Shown: positions 1 through 8,543 of the stretch, in pieces
Layout of the letters: each line of letters begins with the position of its first letter
Numbering within the stretch: the stretch's first letter is position 1
Assembly (NCBI GenBank): GCA_937929945.1
Contig: CALFUK010000055.1
Location: 1-64,000 of the forward strand
DNA length: 64,000 bases
Direction: 5' to 3'
Source of the DNA: an uncultured Saprospiraceae bacterium
GTDB lineage: Bacteria; Bacteroidota; Bacteroidia; Chitinophagales; Saprospiraceae
Notes under the pieces: model-generated
Databases searched by the model: none
What the model was told of the DNA's origin: nothing
What the model saw: only the letters and a program-made list of their open reading frames with translations
Translations under genes and position numbers: made by a program

Positions 1-1
1 G

Positions 2-313
2 AGAGAGTCAGGTGCCATCGAGCAGGATGCGGATATCGTGACCTTCATCTTCCGTCCTGACTACTACGACATGGACGAGGACTTCGAAGCACCTAAGGAT
101 GAGGCCGAGATCATCATCTCCAAGCACCGTAATGGATCACTCGGAAGTGTGAAGCTGAGATTCATCAAGCATTATGTCAAATTCGTCGATGGCGCTATGA
201 ATCGCTTCAGCAGCCCACTGGATGATGACAATGCCTTTGCTGATCCCTCTGGCGGCATCATTACGCGCCCTTCTAAGATGAATGAAGGCGGCGGAGAGGA
301 TATACCGTTCTAG
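2..313 (+). CDS. dnaB: Replicative DNA helicase DnaB, C-terminal end (partial)
   Basis: This is the 3' end of the replicative helicase that unwinds DNA at the fork; the gene starts outside the window. The first codons read RESGAIEQDADIV, the conserved DnaB segment after the Walker B/H3 region. It is followed by a variable acidic stretch and then AEIIISKHRNGSLGSVKLRF, the conserved C-terminal motif carrying the arginine finger region. An internal GTG at 38 is not a start, because the frame is open and conserved upstream of it. The tail after KFVD is acidic and Gly-rich and ends in EDIPF, typical of Bacteroidota DnaB. Confidence 0.95.
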   Translation, partial: RESGAIEQDADIVTFIFRPDYYDMDEDFEAPKDEAEIIISKHRNGSLGSVKLRFIKHYVKFVDGAMNRFSSPLDDDNAFADPSGGIITRPSKMNEGGGEDIPF

Positions 314-637
314 TGTGAGGATTCTTTAGACTGTGACATTTATAATGAATAATTTTAATCTTGAATTTTTAGTATTCACACGGTGATAGAAAGGCATCAC
401 ACAGCTAATGCCGCCTTAAACTAATCACGCCAGAACAAAAGCACCCGATCAATTTTATTCCATTCAAGCAATTATAGCGCTCAATTTTAACTAAAATCGG
501 TACAAAAATCCCCCCAAAGAGCGATTGTTTGGGAGTAATCAAAATTTTAATTTTACTGACACAAAAAGGAAAAATGATTTGTAATCATTTTCCCTATAGT
601 TGAAAATTAATTTTGAATAATTCTTCAAACAAAACCA
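314..637. other. AT-rich intergenic region with hairpin and promoter-like box
   Basis: No gene is seen. A perfect inverted repeat AAAATGATT-TGT-AATCATTTT lies at 571-591. A TAnnTTTG-type -7 box, TAATTTTG, lies at 608-615, about 22 bases before the start codon at 638. No TTTG sits at the expected 19-20 base spacing (the nearest is at 578-581), so the promoter call is weak. Confidence 0.4.
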
Positions 638-3565
638 ATGAATAGTTTAATCAGATCAATTTCGATTTCACTTCTTTTAGTTTTTTTAAATTTCAATTCA
701 ATCTTTGCTCAAATTGGACCAAGGGATTGGACTAAAACTAATTCTGGTCAAGAGATGAAGAAAAGATATGACAATCACCAATCTTTTGAAATTTCGATAG
801 CTTCTTTCAAGAAGGCCATGAAATCGCAAAAACAAGAAATAGAAATTCCAAACCCAAATGGAAAATTTGAGACTTTCATTATTGAACCTTCCCAAATTCC
901 TGCGCCGGAGGTCGCTCATCTATACACCGTTCAAACCTTTCAAGGAATGAAAAAAGGAGATCCTACCGTCCTTATGGCTTGTGATATTAGCGATGGTGGA
1001 TTTCATGCTGCAGTATATGCAGGAAAAGAAACTTATGTAATTCAGCCAGTTAAGTCTATAGCACCTGAAAAGGTGGCGGTGTTTTTCATGAATGATGAAA
1101 AAGAAGAAGGCTTTAAATGCATGGTCGACGAGTCTATAACTGATGTAAAAGAGTTTAAGGCAAATAGATCCGTCATCAATAATATGAAATATATCTACCG
1201 TTTAGCTATATGCGCATCTGGTGAATATTCTCAAGAATATGGAGGCCTAAATCCTACAAATACCTCGGTGCTGAATTCAATGGCCTCAGGTGTAAATCTT
1301 TTGAGTCCAATGGTATTACGAGACTTAGGTGTTGAATTCACTTTGGTTTCTAACAATGACATGGTTTTTCTCGATCCTAACACGCATCCATTTAATGTGA
1401 CAGGAGGTGCTTTACTGGAAGCAACAGAGGCAGCTTGTGATGCAGCGATCGGAAATGGAAACTATGATATTGGGCACTTGGTGCTGCATCGTGGCGTGGG
1501 AGGGCTTGCACAGCTTGGCGTGGTTTGCAATTTTTTCAAAGGGGAAGGCTTTTCTGGCACAACGAGGGGCTTTAATCGACTTTGGTTAAGTCTGGTGCCA
1601 CATGAACTCGGTCATCAAATGGGTTCTAGACATAATTTTTCTGCATTTTGTAGTGGAGGCAACCTACCAAATAGTTCGGACGGATACAGATATGAACCTG
1701 GCTCTGGGTCTTCAATGATGGCCTATGCCAGTGCCTGTACAGGAATCGATATATACGCCTTTGATAAAGACTTTTTTTTCCACTATGCTTCGATAGAACA
1801 AATTCAAAATTATCTGCAATCAACAAATTGCGCAATAACCAATGGCAATGGCAATCCTGATAATCCAGTAGCAGATGCCAAAGCAAACATTACCATACCC
1901 GCCCAAACGCCATTTGTACTGGTTGGCTCTGCAACTGATGGAAATGATCCACAAAACAGCCTAAGCTATGGTTGGCAACAATACAATGGAGATGGACCAG
2001 TTACTAGTGGTCCTCCAGACTGCAATTGGGACGACGATTCGCCAATATTTAAATATGTACCTCCGACAGCAAATAACTACCGTAGTTTCCCTGATTATGG
2101 AGAAGTATTAGATGGAAACAATAACAATGTGGAGTGGGAAAAACTTTCATGTGGAGCACGCACCATGCAATTTGGATTACTTGTCAGGGATAATAATAAT
2201 TCATTTGGTAGAGTTGATCATGATCTAATGACGGTTAACGTTACTAACAATGGTCCATTTGCAGTCACTGCACCCAATGGAGGTGAAACCATCAATGGAA
2301 CAAGTACAGTAACGTGGAGTGTAAATGGTACGGATGCAAATTGCCCGAGTGTTGACATACTTTTATCATTGGACGGAGGAACGACTTACACAGTGGTGGC
2401 TGATGCTACCGATAATGATGGGTCTCAAAATATTGCCTTTCCAAATAGTTCAATCTCTGCAAGAATCCTTGTCAGATGTGATGTGCCGGGTGGCTATAGA
2501 GCGGCATCAACCTTTTATGATACCAGCAATGGAAACTTTACCATTACAGGAGGTGCTCCAAGCTGCAACGACGGCATCCAAAACCAGGGAGAAACGGGTG
2601 TAGATTGTGGAGGACCTTGTGCACCATGCCAGACCTGTGATTTGCATACCTTGACACTCGTCACCGATAATTTTCCGCAGGAAACTTCTTGGGAAGTGAG
2701 AGACCCAAACAATGTGATTGTAGCTCAAGGAGATAGTTACACTAACCCAAACACAACGGAAATAGAAACGTTTTGTCTGCCAAAAGGAGTTTGTTTTGAT
2801 TTTGTAATTATTGACTCTCAAGGAGATGGAATCTGTTGTGGCTTTGGCAATGGTTCTTACACAGTGACCAATCAAGCAGGTACAACCGTAGCTACTGGTG
2901 GACAATTTACAAATACAGAAACGACACAAATTTGTGTGGCTGGTGGAGCTACATGCAACGATGGCATCCAAAATCAAGGAGAAACAGGTGTAGATTGTGG
3001 AGGTCCTTGTACCCCATGTCAGACCTGTGATATGCACACCTTGACACTTGTCACAGATAATTTTCCGGATGAAACTTCTTGGGAAGTGAGAGACCCCAAC
3101 AATGTAATTGTCGCACAAGGAGATAATTATACTAATCAAAACACCACAGAAATAGAAACTTTTTGTCTGCCAACAGGCGTTTGTTTTGATTTTGTAATTT
3201 TTGACTCACAAGGAGATGGAATCTGTTGTGGCTTTGGCAATGGTTCTTACACAGTGACCAATCAAGCAGGTACAACCGTAGCTACTGGTGGACAATTTAC
3301 AAATACAGAAACGACACAAATCTGTGTTACTGGCAACAACAACTGTTCTAACAATCTAAACTTTATCGGCCCTGTTGATAATTTCAATAACACACAAATT
3401 TTGAGTACCAATGAAAATATCACCGCAAGCAATACCATACTTGCTGGTGCAAATATTTCATATTTATGTGGAACAGTAAATGGCAAGTATGTAGAGCTAA
3501 AAATGAACTTTACAGTTCAAGCAGGAGCTGAATTTTTGGCATCTCCAGATGGATGTCAGAATTAG
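638..3565 (+). CDS. Secreted reprolysin-like zinc metalloprotease with duplicated C-terminal module
   Basis: Predicted secreted protease of 975 residues. Residues 1-24 form a signal peptide ending in SIFAQ. A pro-region follows, and the zinc motif HELGHQMGSRH lies near residue 322 (HExxHxxGxxH, metzincin/reprolysin-like), with a downstream SMMAYAS that fits a Met-turn. After the protease come a PKD/Ig-like region (about 420-640) and two copies of a 130-residue unit. Each unit opens with CNDGIQNQGETGVDCGGPC and carries a DSQGDGICCGFG motif. The C-terminus resembles the coathanger-type (GCX-like) domain of other Bacteroidota secreted proteins and ends GCQN. The gene is more AT-rich than the housekeeping genes around it. 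Protease identity is firm; substrate is unknown. Confidence 0.85.
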   Translation: MNSLIRSISISLLLVFLNFNSIFAQIGPRDWTKTNSGQEMKKRYDNHQSFEISIASFKKAMKSQKQEIEIPNPNGKFETFIIEPSQIPAPEVAHLYTVQTFQGMKKGDPTVLMACDISDGGFHAAVYAGKETYVIQPVKSIAPEKVAVFFMNDEKEEGFKCMVDESITDVKEFKANRSVINNMKYIYRLAICASGEYSQEYGGLNPTNTSVLNSMASGVNLLSPMVLRDLGVEFTLVSNNDMVFLDPNTHPFNVTGGALLEATEAACDAAIGNGNYDIGHLVLHRGVGGLAQLGVVCNFFKGEGFSGTTRGFNRLWLSLVPHELGHQMGSRHNFSAFCSGGNLPNSSDGYRYEPGSGSSMMAYASACTGIDIYAFDKDFFFHYASIEQIQNYLQSTNCAITNGNGNPDNPVADAKANITIPAQTPFVLVGSATDGNDPQNSLSYGWQQYNGDGPVTSGPPDCNWDDDSPIFKYVPPTANNYRSFPDYGEVLDGNNNNVEWEKLSCGARTMQFGLLVRDNNNSFGRVDHDLMTVNVTNNGPFAVTAPNGGETINGTSTVTWSVNGTDANCPSVDILLSLDGGTTYTVVADATDNDGSQNIAFPNSSISARILVRCDVPGGYRAASTFYDTSNGNFTITGGAPSCNDGIQNQGETGVDCGGPCAPCQTCDLHTLTLVTDNFPQETSWEVRDPNNVIVAQGDSYTNPNTTEIETFCLPKGVCFDFVIIDSQGDGICCGFGNGSYTVTNQAGTTVATGGQFTNTETTQICVAGGATCNDGIQNQGETGVDCGGPCTPCQTCDMHTLTLVTDNFPDETSWEVRDPNNVIVAQGDNYTNQNTTEIETFCLPTGVCFDFVIFDSQGDGICCGFGNGSYTVTNQAGTTVATGGQFTNTETTQICVTGNNNCSNNLNFIGPVDNFNNTQILSTNENITASNTILAGANISYLCGTVNGKYVELKMNFTVQAGAEFLASPDGCQN
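2564..2953 (+). repeat. Coding repeat unit 1 of 2 (390 bp)
   Basis: First copy of a 130-codon in-frame tandem duplication inside the metalloprotease gene. It starts at the TGC of the CNDG motif. Its 3' half is almost identical in DNA to the next copy, which points to recent duplication or gene conversion. Confidence 0.85.
2954..3343 (+). repeat. Coding repeat unit 2 of 2 (390 bp)
   Basis: Second copy of the 390 bp unit, same frame. The longest near-identical block covers the DSQGDGICCGFG segment and the following roughly 45 codons. Confidence 0.85.
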
Positions 3566-3806
3566 AACGAGACCATATATGTTGAAATAGAAAATATTGC
3601 TTTCATTTGTTGCATGTAGATTTTAATAAATAAAAGGAAGCATTTGAGAATCGGGAAATAGTAATACGATTATAGCAATATTGGTCTTTCATGTGCTGCA
3701 TATAGTACTGAAAGAGAGAATATATTCAAGCCTGCATTATTTTAAATGACAGTACGATCATGACGGACTTACTGTCTTTTAAAAAAGACTTACTTATCTT
3801 AACGAA

Positions 3807-5084
3807 ATGAAAGTTCAAGATCGCAGACAATTCATTAAGGCCATAGGCATTGGAGCCACTTTACCTAAGATCCATACAGAGAAGCGGTTATCATTCGATC
3901 AAAACACACCCAATAATTTTGAAGGACGAAAGAAAGATAATTCTGAATCTTTCTGGAATCTGGTCCAATCACAATTTGTCTTTGCTCCTCAATTAAAGTA
4001 TTTTAATAATGCCTCATTAGGAGGCAGTCCTTTGACTGTTCAGCAAGCAACAACAACTGCAAGAAATACCTTAGATGGCTTTCCATCAAAATATATGTGG
4101 GGAGGTTGGGATGAAGAAAAAGAAAAAGTAAGAGGAAAAATAACAGACCTATTCTCTGTCTCAGCAGAAGAAATTGCTCTGATCCATAATACCACAGAAG
4201 GCATGAATTTAATAGCTAGGAGTTTTGATCTTAATCCTGGCGATGAAGTCATTTTGGCGGACCACGAACATACCTCAGGCCGCATTTGCTGGGAAGTATT
4301 CCAAGAGAGAAGGGGTGTTAAGATCGTCACGCCAGAGCTGCCCTTACTTCCTGAATGTATTGAAGATATTGTTGAGGTATATCGGCGAGCGATCAGTCCT
4401 CGGACGAAGATTATATCTATGTGCCACATTGTAAATACCAATGGCATGATACTACCCGTAAAAGAAATATCAGAGATGGCGCATGAGCGTGGGATATTGG
4501 TGGCGGTGGATGGAGCACAGTCAGCGGGCATGATCGATGTGGATTTGAAGGACTTGGGTTGTGACTTCTATACAGCGAGTGCTCATAAGTGGCTCTTCGC
4601 ACCTAAGGGTATCGGTATCCTCTATGCGAAGCAGTCAAACCAGCACCTGCTTCATCCGCTCATTGTCTGTCGAGGCCATCGAGATCATACCATCCGCCGC
4701 TTGGAGAATTACAATACCCGAAATCTGCCGGAGCTCTTAGGACTAGGAGCAGCTGTTGATTTTCACCATCAGATCGGCAGAAAAAAAATAGTTCAACGTG
4801 GCTATACTCTAAAGGCTTACTTCAGATCGAAAGTAGTCTCTCATCCAGCCTTCTTATTAAAGACACCTGCATCAGATGAGCTTTCATCAGCGATCCAAGT
4901 GGTAGAAGTCTTAGGCAAAGAAGTCCGGGATGCGAAGACTTATCTTTTTGAAGAGGGCCACATTGATTGTCGTCCAATGTCATCGTTTGGACTGAATGCA
5001 CTGCGCTTGTCCTTTGCTGTGTACATCACTAAGGAAGATGTGGATGAATTGGTGCATGATTTAGAAAGGTGTAGTCGGAGCTAA
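3807..5084 (+). CDS. Class V PLP-dependent aminotransferase (cysteine desulfurase/epimerase-like), possible Tat substrate
   Basis: A 425-residue fold-type I PLP enzyme. The N-terminus MKVQDRRQFIKAIGIGATLP has the RRxFIK twin-arginine pattern, although the hydrophobic core is short, so export is uncertain. The catalytic lysine is in SAHKWLFAPKG (about residue 261), and the cofactor aspartate is in AVDGAQSAGM. The best match is the aminotransferase class V group of isopenicillin-N-epimerase-like and cysteine-desulfurase-like proteins. The exact substrate cannot be told from sequence. It stands alone between the metalloprotease and the IS element, with no operon partner. An inverted repeat GTCTTTT-AA-AAAAGAC (3774-3789) lies just upstream. 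Confidence 0.75.
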   Translation: MKVQDRRQFIKAIGIGATLPKIHTEKRLSFDQNTPNNFEGRKKDNSESFWNLVQSQFVFAPQLKYFNNASLGGSPLTVQQATTTARNTLDGFPSKYMWGGWDEEKEKVRGKITDLFSVSAEEIALIHNTTEGMNLIARSFDLNPGDEVILADHEHTSGRICWEVFQERRGVKIVTPELPLLPECIEDIVEVYRRAISPRTKIISMCHIVNTNGMILPVKEISEMAHERGILVAVDGAQSAGMIDVDLKDLGCDFYTASAHKWLFAPKGIGILYAKQSNQHLLHPLIVCRGHRDHTIRRLENYNTRNLPELLGLGAAVDFHHQIGRKKIVQRGYTLKAYFRSKVVSHPAFLLKTPASDELSSAIQVVEVLGKEVRDAKTYLFEEGHIDCRPMSSFGLNALRLSFAVYITKEDVDELVHDLERCSRS

Positions 5085-5540
5085 TTAGTAGAGAATATTA
5101 AGATCCAAGCTTAATGGGGCATTTTTAAAAATATGGCGGCAAGCGGAAGTTTATCTAAAGTCTACAAGAAAAGGCATCACATCAGATAAAAGATAAGACG
5201 ATTATGAATATCAAGAATTTTAAAACAGGATATGATACACTGAATCATAGCTGGTACATTTTGTTCGAATTGGAGAGCGGCGCACGCCTGATAGATGGAT
5301 ATTCCAGAACAAGTTGGAGTATATGATGACAGTCCAGCTATTGGATCAGATGGATACTCTGACCATATAAAAAATCAATGGTTCGTCCTACTTGCTGAAT
5401 GTCGAAGTTTATTTAGATCATTATATTAGACCTGATTAGATTAAAGGACTTATACAATATCCAGGGAATATAGCTTTCGCTAAGTTGCTCCTAGAAGAAT
5501 AATCTTGCGAATTGTTCTACTTATTTGACTTTATATATAT
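5085..5540. other. Non-coding stretch before the IS element
   Basis: About 455 bases with frequent stops in all frames and no recognisable gene, RNA or repeat. It may be decayed coding sequence, but no family could be recognised. Confidence 0.4.
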
Positions 5541-5637
5541 AACGTGTTGAGTGGTTAGAATAGAATAAAGAAAGATCGTACATATTATTGATTTTCAGTA
5601 TATTAAGAAAAATACCACTTCATCAAAATATACTGCT

Positions 5638-6571
5638 ATGTACGATCTAAAAGTAATATACAACAAGGTTAAGGCTACTGTACAATCTGAAGCCAAAGAA
5701 TATTTTGTTTTTGATGATAATTATAGGAACTACCCCAATAAGCCAAAGATGTCAGATCTGGAAACTGTCAGCTTAGCCATTACAGCTGAATGCTTGCAAA
5801 TAGATAGTGAGAATTATTTATGGTCCAAACTGAAAAAGGATTACCCAAAACTCTTTAAAGGCCTTCCTCATAGAACAAATTATAATCGAAGACAACGTAG
5901 GTTAGTCGATTTAATATCACTATGTAATCATAAACTATCTGATGTATTATATGAACAGAAGCCAAACGATACTTTAATAATTGACTCTATGCCAATACCT
6001 ATTTGTCATATAGTAAGGGAAAGAAGCTCTACAGTTTGCAGGCATGAGGCACGTGATGAAGTGTTAGCTGCTAAGGGTAAAAATATCATCATGAATGGCT
6101 GGTTTATTGGCTATAAGCTACATTTAATTACCACAAGTACAGGTGTTTATAGAGACATGCTAATCACAGGAGCTAATGTGCATGATAGCTATTTTCTAAA
6201 GTTAATTACAGCAAATGATAGTCATCTGTCAGGACACACTCTATTGGGTGATAGAGGATATATAGGCAGAGCAACTCAGCTCAGACTATTTGATGAGGCT
6301 GATTTGAAATTAGACATACCTTATAGAAAGAACCAAAAAGACTTCAAGAAGTACAGCCATGCAAAGAAAATAAAACGCAAAATATTGAAGTCTACTTTTC
6401 ACAATTGTGCGATGAGTTGATGAGTTCATGATGAAAAAAAATTATGCTAAGTCATTTAGTGGGTTACATGCAAGAATAAACTCTAAATTGGCGGCTAAAA
6501 CATTTAAGCAATATTGGAATCTTAGAAATAACAAACCATTAAATCAAACCAAACATGCTTTGGCTGCTTAA
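5638..6571 (+). pseudogene. IS982-family transposase, broken by two frameshifts
   Basis: The first open segment (5638-6420) gives 260 residues with the DDE-type IS982 features: IIDSMPIPICH, then GWFIGYKLHLITT, then LLGDRGYIG. The normal C-terminus continues in other frames: EVYFSQLCDEL from 6387, then FMMKKNYAKSF onward to a stop at 6569-6571. The first break lies around 6384-6390. The second is explained by an 8 bp tandem duplication, GATGAGTT at 6411-6418 and again at 6419-6426. Removing one copy restores CDEFMMKKNYAKSF. The transposase is therefore almost certainly inactive. Confidence 0.85.
6411..6426 (+). repeat. 8 bp tandem duplication that frameshifts the transposase
   Basis: GATGAGTT occurs twice in a row. 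Deleting one copy rejoins the two C-terminal reading frames of the IS982 transposase, so this is a slippage mutation. Confidence 0.8.
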
Positions 6572-6646
6572 CCACTCAACGCGTTAATTCAAAGACTGCC
6601 GTTAGAGATCATAAAGAAGAAAATAAACAATTAACCAAGTATGCAA

Positions 6647-6678
6647 TTTGCGTATTTGTGAGATAATGCCTATCTTTG
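6647..6678 (+). promoter_or_regulatory. Bacteroidota promoter of the HigBA-type pair
   Basis: TTTG at 6647-6650 and TATCTTTG at 6671-6678 are separated by 20 bases, matching the TTTG-N19/20-TAnnTTTG consensus. The predicted transcription start falls on or next to the ATG at 6682, so the toxin mRNA would be leaderless or nearly so. Confidence 0.65.
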
Positions 6679-6681
6679 GCC

Positions 6682-7011
6682 ATGAGAATAAATTTAGTCA
6701 AATGGGTCAACATACTAGAAACCGTACAGGACGATAAAGAAATGCTCAATGCATTTTTGAAATTCTACGAGAAACTAAGGGTCGTAGAGTGGAAAACCCC
6801 AAATGACGTCCTCAACACGTTCAACTCTGCGGATATAGTAAAATGTTTGCCATCAAATAGAATTGTATTTAATGTTGGAGGGAATAAATACCGACTTATA
6901 ACTGGCTATTATTTCGGCAAATCATTAGTAAATCTGTATGTAAAATTTGTCGGTACACATAAAGAGTACGATAAGATTGATGTTTGTAAAATAAATATAT
7001 TTAAGCGATGA
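6682..7011 (+). CDS. HigB-type mRNA interferase toxin
   Basis: A 109-residue RelE-superfamily toxin of the HigB_toxin family, which cleaves mRNA on the ribosome. Diagnostic segments are RIVFNVGGNKYRLITGYYF and VKFVGTHKEYDKID. The start is set at ATG 6682; the frame also opens two codons earlier at a TTG that sits inside the -7 promoter box. Its stop overlaps the start of the antitoxin gene (ATGA at 7008-7011), giving the toxin-first order of HigBA loci and translational coupling. It lies immediately downstream of the IS982 remnant. Confidence 0.85.
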   Translation: MRINLVKWVNILETVQDDKEMLNAFLKFYEKLRVVEWKTPNDVLNTFNSADIVKCLPSNRIVFNVGGNKYRLITGYYFGKSLVNLYVKFVGTHKEYDKIDVCKINIFKR

Positions 7012-7397
7012 AAAAGATAATTTACTCCATTATTAAGGATAGAAATCAGTATGATGAATACTGTAACAAAGTTGAACATTTAACAGATAATTACAGAGAT
7101 GAAAATAATGATGAAATTGAGTTGTTATCTTATTTGATTCAAAAATTTAATGATGAACAAACTGATAAGTATTTACTGAATTTAGATCCGGTTGAATTAC
7201 TACTAGATCTACTAAACGAAAACAAGATTAGCCAAAAAGAATTATCTAAACGAATCGGCATATCACCTCAACTAATTAATGACATAGTCAAATATCGGAG
7301 AGAAATCACAAAAAATATTGCATATAAACTTAGTGAAGAATTTAGTATGAAATTTTATGCATTCTTGAAACCGTATGAAATGGGTAAGGCCAGTTAA
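7008..7397 (+). CDS. HigA-like helix-turn-helix antitoxin
   Basis: A 129-residue antitoxin partner of the upstream HigB-type toxin. The C-terminal half holds an Xre/Cro-type HTH: ENKISQKELSKRIGISPQLI, then NDIVKYRREITKNIAYKLSE. The N-terminal half probably binds the toxin. Such antitoxins usually repress their own promoter together with the toxin; no operator could be assigned here. Confidence 0.85.
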   Translation: MKKIIYSIIKDRNQYDEYCNKVEHLTDNYRDENNDEIELLSYLIQKFNDEQTDKYLLNLDPVELLLDLLNENKISQKELSKRIGISPQLINDIVKYRREITKNIAYKLSEEFSMKFYAFLKPYEMGKAS

Positions 7398-7630
7398 ACA
7401 AAAGTTACGATCTCTAACATTGTGTATGATGTCAGCCGACCCAAAAGTCGTCCGCCACATACACTGTAACGTTATCGATAATTCCTCAGATCCGGCACCT
7501 CCAAAACCCCTACTATAAAAGACAGAGCTTTCTCCAGAGCGGATTGATTTCCAAAGCTAACGAAGACTTAGTATCTTAATATCCAGCTCATTCAGAGACC
7601 GGTTTTTTGAGTGGTATCTCTGATTGCCAT

Positions 7631-7846
7631 TTGTATGGCAGACCATGAAGCTGATCAATGAAGAGGACCTGGTTCCCCTTTTCAAAGGGAATACAAGGGG
7701 TTTGCCTAGGAATCAGCTTCTAAAAGAAGACTCTTTTTTTGGTACTGGGGATTATTAATTCCGTTCGAGAAAAAATTGAGATAAAATGAAAGAGAAACCC
7801 TCTGTATCTCCCTTGATAGGGAGACTTGGTTCTTGGTCTTAATAAA
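7631..7846 (+). repeat. Two-hairpin intergenic repeat, copy A
   Basis: Starts TTGTATGGCAGACCA. It contains hairpin 1 (TTCCCCTT-TTC-AAAGGGAA, one mismatch), followed by TACAAGGGG, and hairpin 2 near its end (TCTCCC-TTGATA-GGGAGA). The unit repeats at 216 bp. Related copies lie at 61269-61604. Confidence 0.8.
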
Positions 7847-8062
7847 TTGTATGGCAGACCAAGAAGTTGATCAATGAAGAGGACCTGGTTCCCCTTTTCA
7901 AGGGGAATACAAGGGGTTGGCCCTTAGTATCAGCATCTAAAAGAAGACTCTTTTATTGGTATTGGAAATTATTAATTCCGTTCGAGGAACAATTGGGATA
8001 GATTGAAGGAGAAACCCTCTGTATCTTCCTTGATAGGGAGACTTGGTTCTCGGTGCTAGTAA
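7847..8062 (+). repeat. Two-hairpin intergenic repeat, copy B
   Basis: Tandem copy of A. Hairpin 1 is perfect here (TTCCCCTT-TTC-AAGGGGAA). In hairpin 2 the first arm has drifted (TCTTCC-TTGATA-GGGAGA, one mismatch). A truncated third copy begins at about 8063 (TTATGGTAGACCA) and stops near 8080. Confidence 0.8.
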
Positions 8063-8121
8063 CCATTATGGTAGACCAGATGGAGAAACTGCTACGAGAA
8101 TCGATTATTTATCGCAGCATA

Positions 8122-8520
8122 CTACTCCTCTTCATCACCACCTACCAGCAGGTCTTTCCCTTGCAAGAAGAGATACCAGCGAAATAGCTTTTTCATGTCT
8201 TTGGTGTAGACCCGATCTTCATCATATTCGGGCAAGACTTCTTTGAAGTAGGCTTTGATCTCATCATCCTTGGCGCCGGCTACGGGGATCTTAGTCTGGT
8301 CCTTGCCCTGTAGGATTTTGAAGACATCCTTTAGCGGGATGGTATCTGTCAGAGTGTAGATGGATATCGACTCCAGTGGGGTGAATTGGTGCTTTCTGGC
8401 GGACACGAATCGTGATTTGCCAGAGTCTAAATCTTCTACAATAAGGCCATTAGATCGATTGGCGAGCATTTTAAACAAGCCTGGTAGTCCAGACACAGAT
8501 AATATGAGGGATAAGTCCAT
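8122..8520 (-). CDS. DUF5606 family protein
   Basis: A 132-residue conserved Bacteroidota protein of unknown function. Recognisable features are the N-terminal SGLPGLFKML, then GLIVEDLDSGKSRFVSA and SISIYTLTDTIPLKDVF, followed by a Lys/Asp-rich helical region ending in acidic residues. It lies 23 bases downstream of the E1 dehydrogenase gene on the same strand, so the two are probably co-transcribed. No signal peptide or membrane segment is seen. Confidence 0.8.
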   Translation of the reverse strand: MDLSLILSVSGLPGLFKMLANRSNGLIVEDLDSGKSRFVSARKHQFTPLESISIYTLTDTIPLKDVFKILQGKDQTKIPVAGAKDDEIKAYFKEVLPEYDEDRVYTKDMKKLFRWYLFLQGKDLLVGGDEEE

Positions 8521-8543
8521 GGCTCAAAAATATATCAATTCGA

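Larger units (their letters stand above)
5541..6585 (+). mobile_element. IS982-family insertion sequence, decayed
   Basis: A 1045 bp element bounded by terminal inverted repeats. The left end is AACGTGTTGAGTGGTTA (5541-5557). The right end (6569-6585) reads AACGCGTTGAGTGGTTA on the minus strand, 16 of 17 identical. It encodes one IS982-type transposase with disrupted frame. No target-site duplication is visible at the flanks, so the insertion is old or a flank was rearranged. It lies directly upstream of the HigBA-type toxin-antitoxin pair. Confidence 0.85.
7398..8121. other. Intergenic region holding a tandem structured repeat
   Basis: 724 bases without a supported gene. 7398-7630 shows nothing clear beyond weak similarity to the repeat end near 7600. 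7631-8090 holds two full copies and one partial copy of a 216 bp repeat, listed separately. Confidence 0.6.

Noticed and set aside
2507-3139. 210-codon minus-strand ORF over the metalloprotease repeats
   Set aside because: It is antisense to a clearly coding, repeat-bearing region and has no recognisable motif; the length comes from the duplicated sequence.
7755-7990. tRNA-like GTTCGA sequences within the repeats
   Set aside because: No acceptor stem, anticodon arm or CCA end can be formed around them.
7631-8080. CRISPR-like array
   Set aside because: The repeat unit is over 200 bp with only about two copies, spacers are absent and no cas genes are near.
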